This document shows, in pieces, positions 1-5,777 of a DNA stretch of 6,233 nucleotides. Under the pieces are notes generated by a model. It saw only the letters and a program-made list of their open reading frames with translations. It was not told where the DNA came from and did no database searches. Source of the DNA: Deltaproteobacteria bacterium (lineage in GTDB: Bacteria; Desulfobacterota; Desulfobacteria; Desulfobacterales; JAFDHS01); assembly GCA_019308655.1 (NCBI GenBank), contig JAFDHS010000058.1:1-6233 (forward strand), written 5' to 3'. The stretch's first letter is position 1. Each line of letters starts with the position of its first letter. The translations under genes were made by a program, and so were the position numbers.

Positions 1-54
1 CCTTAAACTCCGCAGATATCGGCGGAATTTAAAAATTATAAAAAAACAAAACAG

Positions 55-109
55 GCCATGAAGGTCTATACTCCCTTTTGGGGAGCTTAGGATCTTTGTG
101 GCTTTTTTT
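55..109 (+). terminator. Strong intrinsic terminator or attenuator upstream of the receptor gene
   Basis: Positions 55-66 pair with 91-102 over 12 bp, nine of them Watson-Crick and three G-T. An inner 5-bp stem (71-75 with 81-85, loop TTTTG) stacks on this across a small internal loop. Seven T (103-109) follow directly, the classic layout of a Rho-independent terminator. The A-rich run before the hairpin (41-51) means it could also stop transcription on the minus strand. It most likely ends a gene to the left of the window. Because it lies only 66 nt before the receptor start, it could also be the expression platform of a leader whose sensor lies further left. I see no cobalamin-riboswitch B12 box in positions 1-54. 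Confidence 0.75.
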
Positions 110-175
110 GTTTGATGGAGAGCCGCAAGGGAATTGTAAGGGTGACAAAAAAGTAAACCGATTGGAAAGGATGAA

Positions 176-2272
176 ATGGAAAACCAGAGGAAAAATTTGA
201 TGAACAGATGGAAACGGGTGTGTCTAACTTCAGGAATCGGAATTTTTATTGCGGCTTTTTTATTTCCGGTCTGGGTTTCGGCCGTCGAAAAGGATGAAAC
301 AATACACCGCCTGGATGAGGTCGTGGTGTCAACCAGCAGAACTGAAATTTCGGTGTCCGACGCGCCTCAAAGCGTTACGGTTTTATCCAGCGAAGAAATC
401 ATGGCCTCACCCCATCAACGTGTTGAGGACATTGTGCGAAGTATGGCAGGTATATACAACTTCAGGCACTATAGTCAGCAGTCAAACGGTATTGTGAGTC
501 CGCTGATCATACGAGGGGTGGGTAAAAACAGGGTGCTTGTGCTGGTAGACGGCGTTCCGCAAAACGACAACTTCAACAATTCCATTGCCTGGGTTGCCTG
601 GGGTCACATTCCCAAGGAAACCATCGAGCGCATCGAAATTGTTCGGGGGCCCACATCCGCCCTTTACGGCTCTGAAGGCTTGGGCGGGGTGATTCATATC
701 ATTACCAAAAAGCCAAGAACCCGGCGAAAGACCTCCATCCGGGCTGATGTGGGCACCGCCGATACCTACGGAGGGTTCGGATTTCACAGTCAGAAAATAA
801 AGGATTTCGGTTTTATGCTGGCCGGCGGTTACGAGGAAAGCGATGGCTTTTACATGACCGACCATCCGGAGACCTACAACATCAAGCGCTACCGGGACGT
901 GGGCAAAGTATTCGGCAAGGCGACCTATGATCTGAATGCCTCGTCTGATCTTTCCTTCACGGCCCTGTATTATGATCATGAAACGGGAAAAGGAAGAAAG
1001 TTCTTCTACGATGAACTGGAACTTGATCAATACTGGCTCAATTACTCGTATGAGGGAGAACATTTTGGCCTCAAAGGGCTGGTTTATTTAAACCGTGCGG
1101 ACAAGACCGCTTACCAGGATACGTCTAAAGATTTTTACACTTCGCTCTTGCGCAAAGAAGAGGCCCCATCCAAAACCTGGGGAGCGGATTTTCAAGGAAC
1201 CATTCCTTTTCAGTGCGGGGCGAATCTTGTTTTGGGTGCGGCCTTCAAGGAATCCACCTGGGACTATGATAATGAGTATGTAGAAAGCACACGAGATGCC
1301 GGTGCCGAGGGCAAACAGCGCTTTATTTCGCCCTTTGCCAACATGGACTTACGCTTCTTTGACAACAGCTTGATCGTCAACCTGGGTGCCCGGTACGACT
1401 GGATCGAAACTTCCGACGGTGCCAACTGGGACAGCCAGGCCGGTGCCGGACGACCGGCATACGACAATGAATACGGCACCGACACAGAGGGTAGTTTCTC
1501 TCCCAAGCTCGGCATTGCCTATCATCTGGATGATAAAACCACCTTGCGGGCCTCCGGCGGAAAAGGGTTCCGTGCTCCCAGCCTGTTTGAGCTTTACAAG
1601 GTACATGTCCGCGGTGGAGGCACGTATTACCGTGAGGCCAACCCGGATCTGAAGCCCGAAGAGATCTGGTCTTATGATGTGGGTGCGGAGCGCTTCCTGC
1701 TGGACAACTTGTTGGGTAAACTGACCTTTTACCAGTCCTTTGCCGAAGACTACATCGGCGACCGGTTGATCGGCACCGGTACCATCAGCGGCGGCAAGAC
1801 ACGCTACGATTACAAGTTAGATAACATCAGCGAGGTGGACATTTACGGCATCGAGACGGAACTGCAATGGTATCCTGCAAGTGAACTGACCTTTTTCGCC
1901 AACTATACGTATAACATCTCCGAAGTGGACAAAGACGAAAACAACGCCGACCTGGAAGGTAATTATCTGCCGAACAATCCCCGTCACAACCTGCATTTCG
2001 GGGGGCGTTATCAGAACCCGAAGATCGTTGATGTATCTTTGACTGCCAATTACTACGCTGATATTTATTATGATAACGAGAACACATTGAAAGCCGGCGA
2101 CTACTGGACCGTGGACGTGGCGGTTTCGAGACGCTTTTTTGATCGCTTGACCGTCTATGTGAATGCGGAGAACATCTTTGATGAAGAATATGCGATTTCT
2201 AAAACTCAAGGGCGTGCAGACACCATTGCTCCGGGCGCGATTGTTACCGGTGGTGTAAAATTTGAGTTCTAA
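176..2272 (+). CDS. TonB-dependent outer-membrane receptor, heme/cobalamin-receptor-like
   Basis: This is a 698-aa ligand-gated porin that would import a scarce ligand across the outer membrane using TonB-ExbBD energy. Residues 1-36 form a signal peptide (basic start, hydrophobic core 20-34, cleavage after VSA). A TonB box (LDEVVVST, 46-53) follows. The plug domain spans about 60-180 with the typical RGVGKNRVLVLVDGVPQN and VRGPTSALYGSEGLGGVI stretches. The rest is a 22-strand-type barrel ending in phenylalanine (KFEF), as outer-membrane proteins do. FRAP (465-468) and NPDL (489-492) flank His477, an arrangement known from heme receptors, although BtuB-type receptors have similar boxes. The start is ATG 176, with GGAAAGG at 164-170 and 5-nt spacing. 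Ligand is not provable from sequence; the neighbours suggest a metal or metallo-tetrapyrrole. The family call is firm and the substrate is open. Confidence 0.95.
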   Translation: MENQRKNLMNRWKRVCLTSGIGIFIAAFLFPVWVSAVEKDETIHRLDEVVVSTSRTEISVSDAPQSVTVLSSEEIMASPHQRVEDIVRSMAGIYNFRHYSQQSNGIVSPLIIRGVGKNRVLVLVDGVPQNDNFNNSIAWVAWGHIPKETIERIEIVRGPTSALYGSEGLGGVIHIITKKPRTRRKTSIRADVGTADTYGGFGFHSQKIKDFGFMLAGGYEESDGFYMTDHPETYNIKRYRDVGKVFGKATYDLNASSDLSFTALYYDHETGKGRKFFYDELELDQYWLNYSYEGEHFGLKGLVYLNRADKTAYQDTSKDFYTSLLRKEEAPSKTWGADFQGTIPFQCGANLVLGAAFKESTWDYDNEYVESTRDAGAEGKQRFISPFANMDLRFFDNSLIVNLGARYDWIETSDGANWDSQAGAGRPAYDNEYGTDTEGSFSPKLGIAYHLDDKTTLRASGGKGFRAPSLFELYKVHVRGGGTYYREANPDLKPEEIWSYDVGAERFLLDNLLGKLTFYQSFAEDYIGDRLIGTGTISGGKTRYDYKLDNISEVDIYGIETELQWYPASELTFFANYTYNISEVDKDENNADLEGNYLPNNPRHNLHFGGRYQNPKIVDVSLTANYYADIYYDNENTLKAGDYWTVDVAVSRRFFDRLTVYVNAENIFDEEYAISKTQGRADTIAPGAIVTGGVKFEF

Positions 2273-2301
2273 AAAGCATTGTTTACGAAAATTTAATTTA
2301 A

Positions 2302-2462
2302 GAGCCTGTTTAAAAAATAGGGGATCGAAGCGAAAAAGTGTGAAAGCGAGGGCAAATTGTTGCAAATTTGAGGTGAATAGCAAGCCTATTTGCCGAAAAT
2401 TTACGACGATTTGAACCGCTGTCACGCTTTTACAGCCGATTCATCAATTTTTAAACAGGCTC
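2302..2462. mobile_element. MITE-like palindromic element with 3-bp TAA target duplication
   Basis: Positions 2301-2316 (AGAGCCTGTTTAAAAA) are perfectly inverted at 2448-2463. Taking the ends as GAGCC/GGCTC, the element is 161 bp and is flanked by TAA at 2299-2301 and 2463-2465. The interior is also imperfectly palindromic: 2353-2369 matches the reverse complement of 2397-2413 at 14 of 17 positions, and GCAA 2380-2383 faces TTGC 2390-2393. The whole unit can fold into one long hairpin. It encodes no protein. Ends starting GAGCCTGT and a 3-bp TNA-type duplication recall IS5-family (IS1031/IS427-type) transposons, so it is probably mobilised in trans by such a transposase. That family link is inference. 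Confidence 0.8.
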
Positions 2463-2480
2463 TAAAGAGAGGATCATACG

Positions 2481-3197
2481 ATGAGATTCATCCGAAATAT
2501 TCTGCTTTTACTCATTCCGGCCCTTTTATTGGCATCCCAGGCTTACGCCCACCATCTTTGGGTCATGAAAGCCGATGACGGTTACGTGGTTGCCCGGGGT
2601 ATCCTGTCCGAACGGATCGATGCTTATAATCCCGATTGTGTCAAGGAGGTCAAGGCTTACAGCGCAGAGGGCACTGAGCTTGCCATTCAGCGCATTGATG
2701 AAAAGGACCGGGTCGTCTTCAAATCAGAGACTCCCGTGGCCATGGCGACCGTCACCAGCAAGTGGGGGCATCGGGTCAACACCACAAAAGGTAAAAAATT
2801 CATGACCCGGAAGGAAGCGCAAAAACAAGGCCTGGATGTGCTGGACGCTTTTTTTTCCACACATTATGCAAAGTCGCTGATTCATCCTGTCAGTCCGGTG
2901 GGAAAATCGGTCGGCATGAAATTTGAGATCGTTCCCCTTGAAGATCCATTCCAGGTGGTACCGGGAGCAGAGGTCCCCTTTAAGCTTTTATTTGACGGAG
3001 AACCGTTGGCCGGGTCATCGATGTTCACTGCCGACGGGCAGAAAACCCAAACCGATGAAAAGGGGATTGCCCGTATCCCCATGTCGAAAAATGACGGACT
3101 GCTGATTTACAGTCGGCATCGAATTGACTTGGAAAACCGGGAAGATTTGGATTATCTGATTTTCACCACATTTCTTACTTTTGAGGCAAGACCATGA
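2481..3197 (+). CDS. DUF4198-type periplasmic protein, NikK-like (nickel/cobalt uptake accessory)
   Basis: The 238-aa product has a clean signal peptide (1-23, cleavage AYA|HHLW), so the mature protein would start with two histidines. The body fits DUF4198: the aHHLW opening, a central HYAKSLI segment (128-134), then an Ig-like/carboxypeptidase-regulatory-like half with LLFDGEPLAGS (169-179) and QTDEKGIARIPM (190-201). It ends in a beta-rich tail containing His213. Other histidines are 97, 128 and 135. NikK proteins of this type accompany NikMQO nickel transporters in proteobacteria and are thought to handle the metal in the periplasm. The start is ATG 2481, with GAGAGGA at 2467-2473. The stop overlaps the next start (ATGA), indicating translational coupling. 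The domain call is good; the metal is not shown. Confidence 0.8.
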   Translation: MRFIRNILLLLIPALLLASQAYAHHLWVMKADDGYVVARGILSERIDAYNPDCVKEVKAYSAEGTELAIQRIDEKDRVVFKSETPVAMATVTSKWGHRVNTTKGKKFMTRKEAQKQGLDVLDAFFSTHYAKSLIHPVSPVGKSVGMKFEIVPLEDPFQVVPGAEVPFKLLFDGEPLAGSSMFTADGQKTQTDEKGIARIPMSKNDGLLIYSRHRIDLENREDLDYLIFTTFLTFEARP

Positions 3198-3691
3198 AAC
3201 GTATAATTTATTGCCTGTTCGTTTTACCGTTGGTTTTCATGTATCAATCCATGGCATCCCAACCGGCTTCAGCCCACGGTACCGCCTACCGCGTGATTGA
3301 TGGAAATGCGACCATCACAGCCGAGTTTTTTTATTCGGACAATGAACCGATGCGGTATGCCGAGGTGCTTGTTTTTGGTCCCGATGACGAAAATGTGGAA
3401 TACCAGAACGGCCGGACCGATCAAATGGGAAGATTCGCTTTTTTCCCGCAAATGCCCGGAACATGGCGAATAGAAGTCAACGACGGCGTGGGCCATGCAG
3501 TGCATGCCGGTTTTGAAGTGAATCGCCGGGGTGCTGATGGAACCGGCTTGAAAAATACGCCTGTGGTCCGAAATAGCCTGTTGGGTGAAACATCGCTGTT
3601 CACCCGAATTATTTTGGGTCTGAGTCTTATGGTGAACCTGTTTTTGGGACTTTATGTATGGAAACGCGTTGGCATTTCCCGAAAACGGTGA
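3194..3691 (+). CDS. NikL-like periplasmic protein with C-terminal membrane anchor
   Basis: The 165-aa product has a signal peptide (1-27, cleavage ASA|HGTAYRV), again leaving histidine as the mature first residue. A carboxypeptidase-regulatory-like beta domain follows (about 28-112), with the features EFFYSDNEPMRYAEVLVF and RTDQMGRFAFF and a GHAVH motif (His101, His104). One transmembrane helix (about 138-157) and a short basic cytoplasmic tail (KRVGISRKR) complete it. This topology of periplasmic domain plus C-terminal helix matches NikL, which in Ni/Co ECF-type transporters plays a role analogous to CbiN beside NikM/CbiM. Its start codon overlaps the stop of the upstream gene by 4 nt, and GAGG at 3183-3186 serves as ribosome-binding site. 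No NikM, NikQ or NikO gene is in the window. A different job beside a tetrapyrrole enzyme is therefore possible. Confidence 0.75.
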   Translation: MKRIIYCLFVLPLVFMYQSMASQPASAHGTAYRVIDGNATITAEFFYSDNEPMRYAEVLVFGPDDENVEYQNGRTDQMGRFAFFPQMPGTWRIEVNDGVGHAVHAGFEVNRRGADGTGLKNTPVVRNSLLGETSLFTRIILGLSLMVNLFLGLYVWKRVGISRKR

Positions 3692-3718
3692 ACATCTACC
3701 TGTTACCCTCTTACCTTT

Positions 3719-3724
3719 GGAGAG
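3719..3724 (+). promoter_or_regulatory. Ribosome-binding site that fixes the methylase start
   Basis: GGAGAG lies 5 nt before ATG 3730. The upstream in-frame ATG at 3658 lies inside the end of the preceding gene and has no comparable site. This supports a start at 3730 and a signal-like N-terminus beginning MHKVKIVLST. Confidence 0.8.
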
Positions 3725-3729
3725 AACTT

Positions 3730-4590
3730 ATGCACAAAGTAAAAATCGTATTGAGTACGGCCGCTATTCCCTTTGTTTTCATTTTATGTCTTTTTTTGAA
3801 TGCATACGGCGACAACTCGGGTAAATTGTATGTTGTCGGAATGGGTCCGGCAGGGCCGGATCTGACTGCTACGAGGGCGCTTTCCATCGTTCGGAAGGCG
3901 GATGTCATTCTCTGCTCGCCGGGCATGCCGAAAAAATTCAAAATGTTCGGCACATATATTGATCCCGGCAAAGTTGCCTTCAATCCCTGGGAAGGCATTA
4001 TCGGCGAAAAGGCGTCCCGATTGAAAAAAACCGATTACGATGCATGGGCAGCCGGCGCCGAAAAGCAAAGAAAAAAAGTCCAGGAATTTGTGCGCAGTAA
4101 AATCGAAAAAGGCAAAACCGTTGTCATGATGGACGGCGGCGACCCATGCGTCTATGGCCCGTCCATCCACTATCTGCTCAAAGGATTTGATGAAAGCCTG
4201 TTTGAAGTGGTTGCCGGCCTGGGTGCTTTCAATGCAGCCGGAGCGGCCCTGAAACAAAGCTTTACATCCAACGACGTTCGGTTTGTTCTCCTGACTTCAC
4301 CCCAGTCCATGTTTGGTAAAAATGGGGAAAAAGGAGATGATATCTTAAAAGATTTGTCAAAATATGAAACCACCATGATATGGTACATGTCTCTTCGTTC
4401 CATCGATAAGGTTGTTGCGCAACTTCAAAAATATTATCCCCCGGATCTGCCCATCGCCATTGTTTATTATGCCGGCTATCCGGATAAGGAAAAGGTTTTG
4501 AAAAGCCGCCTGGCATCCATTGTCAATGATGTAAAGAAACTGGATGAGCAATGGCTTGGATTGTTTGTGGCCGGGAAATGCGCCGAGTAA
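3730..4590 (+). CDS. SAM-dependent tetrapyrrole (precorrin-type) methylase with N-terminal signal/anchor sequence
   Basis: The 286-aa product is a full-length tetrapyrrole methylase (PF00590 fold, the family of CbiF/CobM, CobA and relatives). These enzymes methylate corrinoid or siroheme precursors with S-adenosylmethionine. Visible motifs are VVGMGPAGPDL (35-45, first SAM loop), MMDGGDPCVYGPS (133-145, the GDPxxYG loop), AGLGAFNAAGAAL (162-174, where the usual PG-V-S proline is alanine), ETTMIWYMSL (213-222), YYAGYPDKE (246-254) and a C-terminal FVAGK. The oddity is residues 1-27: Lys3 and Lys5, a hydrophobic core 6-24, and a plausible signal peptidase I site after AYG. Known family members are cytosolic and lack this. 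There is no lipobox. It starts 38 nt after the NikL-like gene, so co-transcription is likely. The family is certain, the specific ring position is unknown, and export is predicted only. Confidence 0.85.
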   Translation: MHKVKIVLSTAAIPFVFILCLFLNAYGDNSGKLYVVGMGPAGPDLTATRALSIVRKADVILCSPGMPKKFKMFGTYIDPGKVAFNPWEGIIGEKASRLKKTDYDAWAAGAEKQRKKVQEFVRSKIEKGKTVVMMDGGDPCVYGPSIHYLLKGFDESLFEVVAGLGAFNAAGAALKQSFTSNDVRFVLLTSPQSMFGKNGEKGDDILKDLSKYETTMIWYMSLRSIDKVVAQLQKYYPPDLPIAIVYYAGYPDKEKVLKSRLASIVNDVKKLDEQWLGLFVAGKCAE

Positions 4591-4613
4591 AGATTGCATG
4601 CTGATTTTGACCC

Positions 4614-4665
4614 TCACCAGGCGGTGAAAAAATGGGATAAATTCCCGGCAAGTCTTCTTTTCACC
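4614..4665 (+). terminator. Possible terminator of the uptake operon, with alternative hairpins
   Basis: GGTGAAAA (4623-4630) pairs perfectly with TTTTCACC (4658-4665) around an inner GGGA/TCCC hairpin (4634-4637 with 4643-4646). The same GGTGA can instead pair with TCACC at 4614-4618 (loop AGGC), so the two folds exclude each other. A T-rich stretch follows only after several bases (4672-4685), not directly, so this is a weak intrinsic terminator or an mRNA 3'-end structure. Confidence 0.35.
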
Positions 4666-4676
4666 CATTAAATTTC

Positions 4677-4700
4677 GTTATTTTTACCTATAAAAATAAG
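4677..4700. repeat. AT-rich perfect palindrome
   Basis: TTATTTTTA (4678-4686) and TAAAAATAA (4691-4699) form a perfect 9-bp inverted repeat around CCTA. It could be a protein-binding site or provide the T-rich tail of the preceding hairpin. Because it is almost purely A/T, chance occurrence is not negligible. Confidence 0.4.
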
Positions 4701-4795
4701 GTGTTCTCCCCATGGACAATATGAAATTAGAGGGTTAATTTTATTATTATGTTGGGAATATGAACGGTTAGCTTATATGTTTGTGAAGAAGAGTT

Positions 4796-4850
4796 TAAAG
4801 TGATCTAAAGTGTGTAAAATTGAGCGATTCATTCACTTTAGCTCACTTTC
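4796..4850. promoter_or_regulatory. Four-copy TAAAGTG operator-like array upstream of the HEAT-repeat gene
   Basis: AAAGTGATCTAAAGTG (4797-4812) is inverted at 4834-4849 with one mismatch in 16. Each arm is itself two 7-mers set 10 bp apart: TAAAGTG at 4796-4802 and 4806-4812, then CACTTTA at 4834-4840 and CACTTTC at 4844-4850. Repeats at one helical turn, mirrored across 21 bp, suggest cooperative binding of a dimeric regulator. No T-run follows, which argues against a terminator. The array ends 47 nt before ATG 4898, where an operator would be expected. The regulator is unknown. Confidence 0.55.
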
Positions 4851-4897
4851 CCGCTTTGTCATGTATAGACAATTGCTTGCGTTTCTAAGTGGGGTAT

Positions 4898-5608
4898 ATG
4901 GTCGGAAAAAAAAGTTTGCCGGGAAAATGCACCGGCCGAAGTCTTAAAAAACAGGTTTTAGCGTACCTCGGATCAGAGGATATGAAAGCGGCAATGGAGG
5001 CTTTACGGCGGTTTCCGCCACGCAAAGTTATCAACCCGCTTTTCTCATTGCTTCTCCATAGAGACCCCAAAATAAAATGGGCTGCGGTTACCGGCTTTGG
5101 CGCTGTTGTTTCAAATCTTGCGGACCGGAATATGGAATCGGCCCGCGTGATTATGCGCCGTCTGATGTGGCAGTTAAACGATGAGTCCGGCGGAATTGGC
5201 TGGGGGTGCCCCGAAGCCATGGGTGAAATCATGGCCTGCCATGAAAAATTGGCTCGGGAATATGCAGTTGTTTTGCTCTCCTACATCAGACCAGACGGAA
5301 ACTTCCTTGAATATGAGCCCCTTCAGCCTGGGGCCTTATGGGGGATCGGTCGCTTGGCTCAGGTAAGACCCGAACTGGCCGGGGATGCCGCTCCTCATCT
5401 CTTGTTTTTCCTGAAATCTCGGAATGCGACGCTCAGGGGTATGGCCGTGTGGGTCCTTGGACTGATCGGGGCAAAGAAGGCTGTTTCAGAAATTGAACCG
5501 CTTTTGGATGACCTTAAAATATTGGAGATTTATTTATACGGCCGCCTTAAGCCCTGTTGTGTGAAGGATTTGGCTGAAGAGGCCCTGAAAAGGATCAGAA
5601 AAACCTAA
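4898..5608 (+). CDS. HEAT-repeat protein, resembling the DVU0298 family of sulfate reducers
   Basis: The 236-aa soluble, all-helical protein has no signal peptide or membrane segment. HEAT-like helical pairs are visible at about 28-70 (AAMEALRRFPPRKVINPLFSL and following) and 145-235 (GALWGIGRLAQ, ATLRGMAVWVLGLIGAKKA, ILEIYLYGRL and following). Between them lies a distinctive conserved-looking block, MWQLNDESGGIGWGCPEAMGEIM (split as MWQLNDESGG at 90-99 and IGWGCPEAMGEIM at 100-112). I associate this block with DVU0298-family proteins of Desulfovibrio and relatives. Their function is unknown, and scaffolding or protein-protein contact is the only safe inference. Cysteines 11, 104, 114, 220 and 221 include an adjacent pair near the C-terminus. 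ATG 4898 has GGGG only 3 nt upstream; an in-frame GTG at 4889 would add three residues but has no visible ribosome-binding site. The gene has its own upstream region and is probably not part of the uptake operon. Confidence 0.8.
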   Translation: MVGKKSLPGKCTGRSLKKQVLAYLGSEDMKAAMEALRRFPPRKVINPLFSLLLHRDPKIKWAAVTGFGAVVSNLADRNMESARVIMRRLMWQLNDESGGIGWGCPEAMGEIMACHEKLAREYAVVLLSYIRPDGNFLEYEPLQPGALWGIGRLAQVRPELAGDAAPHLLFFLKSRNATLRGMAVWVLGLIGAKKAVSEIEPLLDDLKILEIYLYGRLKPCCVKDLAEEALKRIRKT

Positions 5609-5672
5609 TGCCCGGGAACCGGATAAAGCCGTAAAAGAACAAATCCCATGGATCCGATTGATTTTTTTCTGA

Positions 5673-5693
5673 TGCATAATAATTGATTATGCA
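5673..5693. promoter_or_regulatory. Palindromic operator candidate 1 of the rubrerythrin gene
   Basis: TGCATAAT (5673-5680) and ATTATGCA (5686-5693) form a perfect 8-5-8 inverted repeat. It shares CATAAT/ATTATG half-sites with the second palindrome 7 bp further on. AT-rich ATTAT half-sites resemble Fur/PerR-superfamily boxes, but the spacing does not match the classic 7-1-7 box, so the regulator identity is only a suggestion. Confidence 0.5.
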
Positions 5694-5699
5694 CTGTTC

Positions 5700-5718
5700 A
5701 TTATGTTAAAAACATAAT
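5700..5718. promoter_or_regulatory. Palindromic operator candidate 2 of the rubrerythrin gene
   Basis: ATTATGTT (5700-5707) and AACATAAT (5711-5718) form a perfect 8-3-8 inverted repeat about 60 nt before the rubrerythrin start. CATAAT at 5713-5718 also matches a -10 hexamer in 5 of 6 positions, but I see no good -35 at the right distance. A repressor bound here would cover such a -10 element. Confidence 0.5.
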
Positions 5719-5777
5719 CTGACAAAGCGTTTACTCAGAAAAAAACTTTTCTAAAAAAGAAAAAAAGGAGAGCCTTG

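Larger units (their letters stand above)
4591..4897. other. Intergenic region with candidate terminator and operator-like repeats, no gene
   Basis: This 307-nt gap is AT-rich and has no coding potential that I can support; the short ATG frames inside it (for example at 4713) stop within a few codons. It contains the possible operon terminator (4623-4665), an AT-rich palindrome (4678-4699) and the TAAAGTG array (4797-4850), listed separately. I see no convincing sigma-70 promoter. TATAGA at 4864-4869 lacks a good -35 partner. Confidence 0.6.

Noticed and set aside
9..26. Small hairpin TCCGC/GCGGA near the left edge
   Set aside because: Only five base pairs and no T-run follows, so it cannot be called a terminator.
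112..140. Possible promoter TTGATG with TGTAAG
   Set aside because: The spacing is acceptable but the -10 match is poor; I do not consider it supported.
121..160. Possible cobalamin-riboswitch fragment (AGGGAA then GGGTGA)
   Set aside because: Only a vague resemblance to part of the aptamer core; the B12 box and the other conserved segments are missing.
482..1063. Minus-strand 193-codon open frame
   Set aside because: It lies fully opposite the receptor plug and barrel coding sequence, which is strongly supported on the + strand.
1817..2425. Minus-strand 202-codon open frame
   Set aside because: It is antisense to the end of the receptor gene and runs into the palindromic element; its residue pattern resembles no protein and it is a shadow of the real gene.
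3658..3729. Upstream in-frame ATG extending the methylase by 24 residues
   Set aside because: It overlaps the end of the NikL-like gene, lacks a ribosome-binding site and adds residues unlike a family start, while ATG 3730 has GGAGAG at good spacing.
3784..4257. Minus-strand 157-codon open frame
   Set aside because: It lies opposite the methylase, whose motifs are unmistakable; no domain is recognisable in the antisense product.
5609..5670. Terminator after the HEAT-repeat gene (T-run 5662-5668)
   Set aside because: Only a 4-bp stem can be formed before the T-run; too weak to call.
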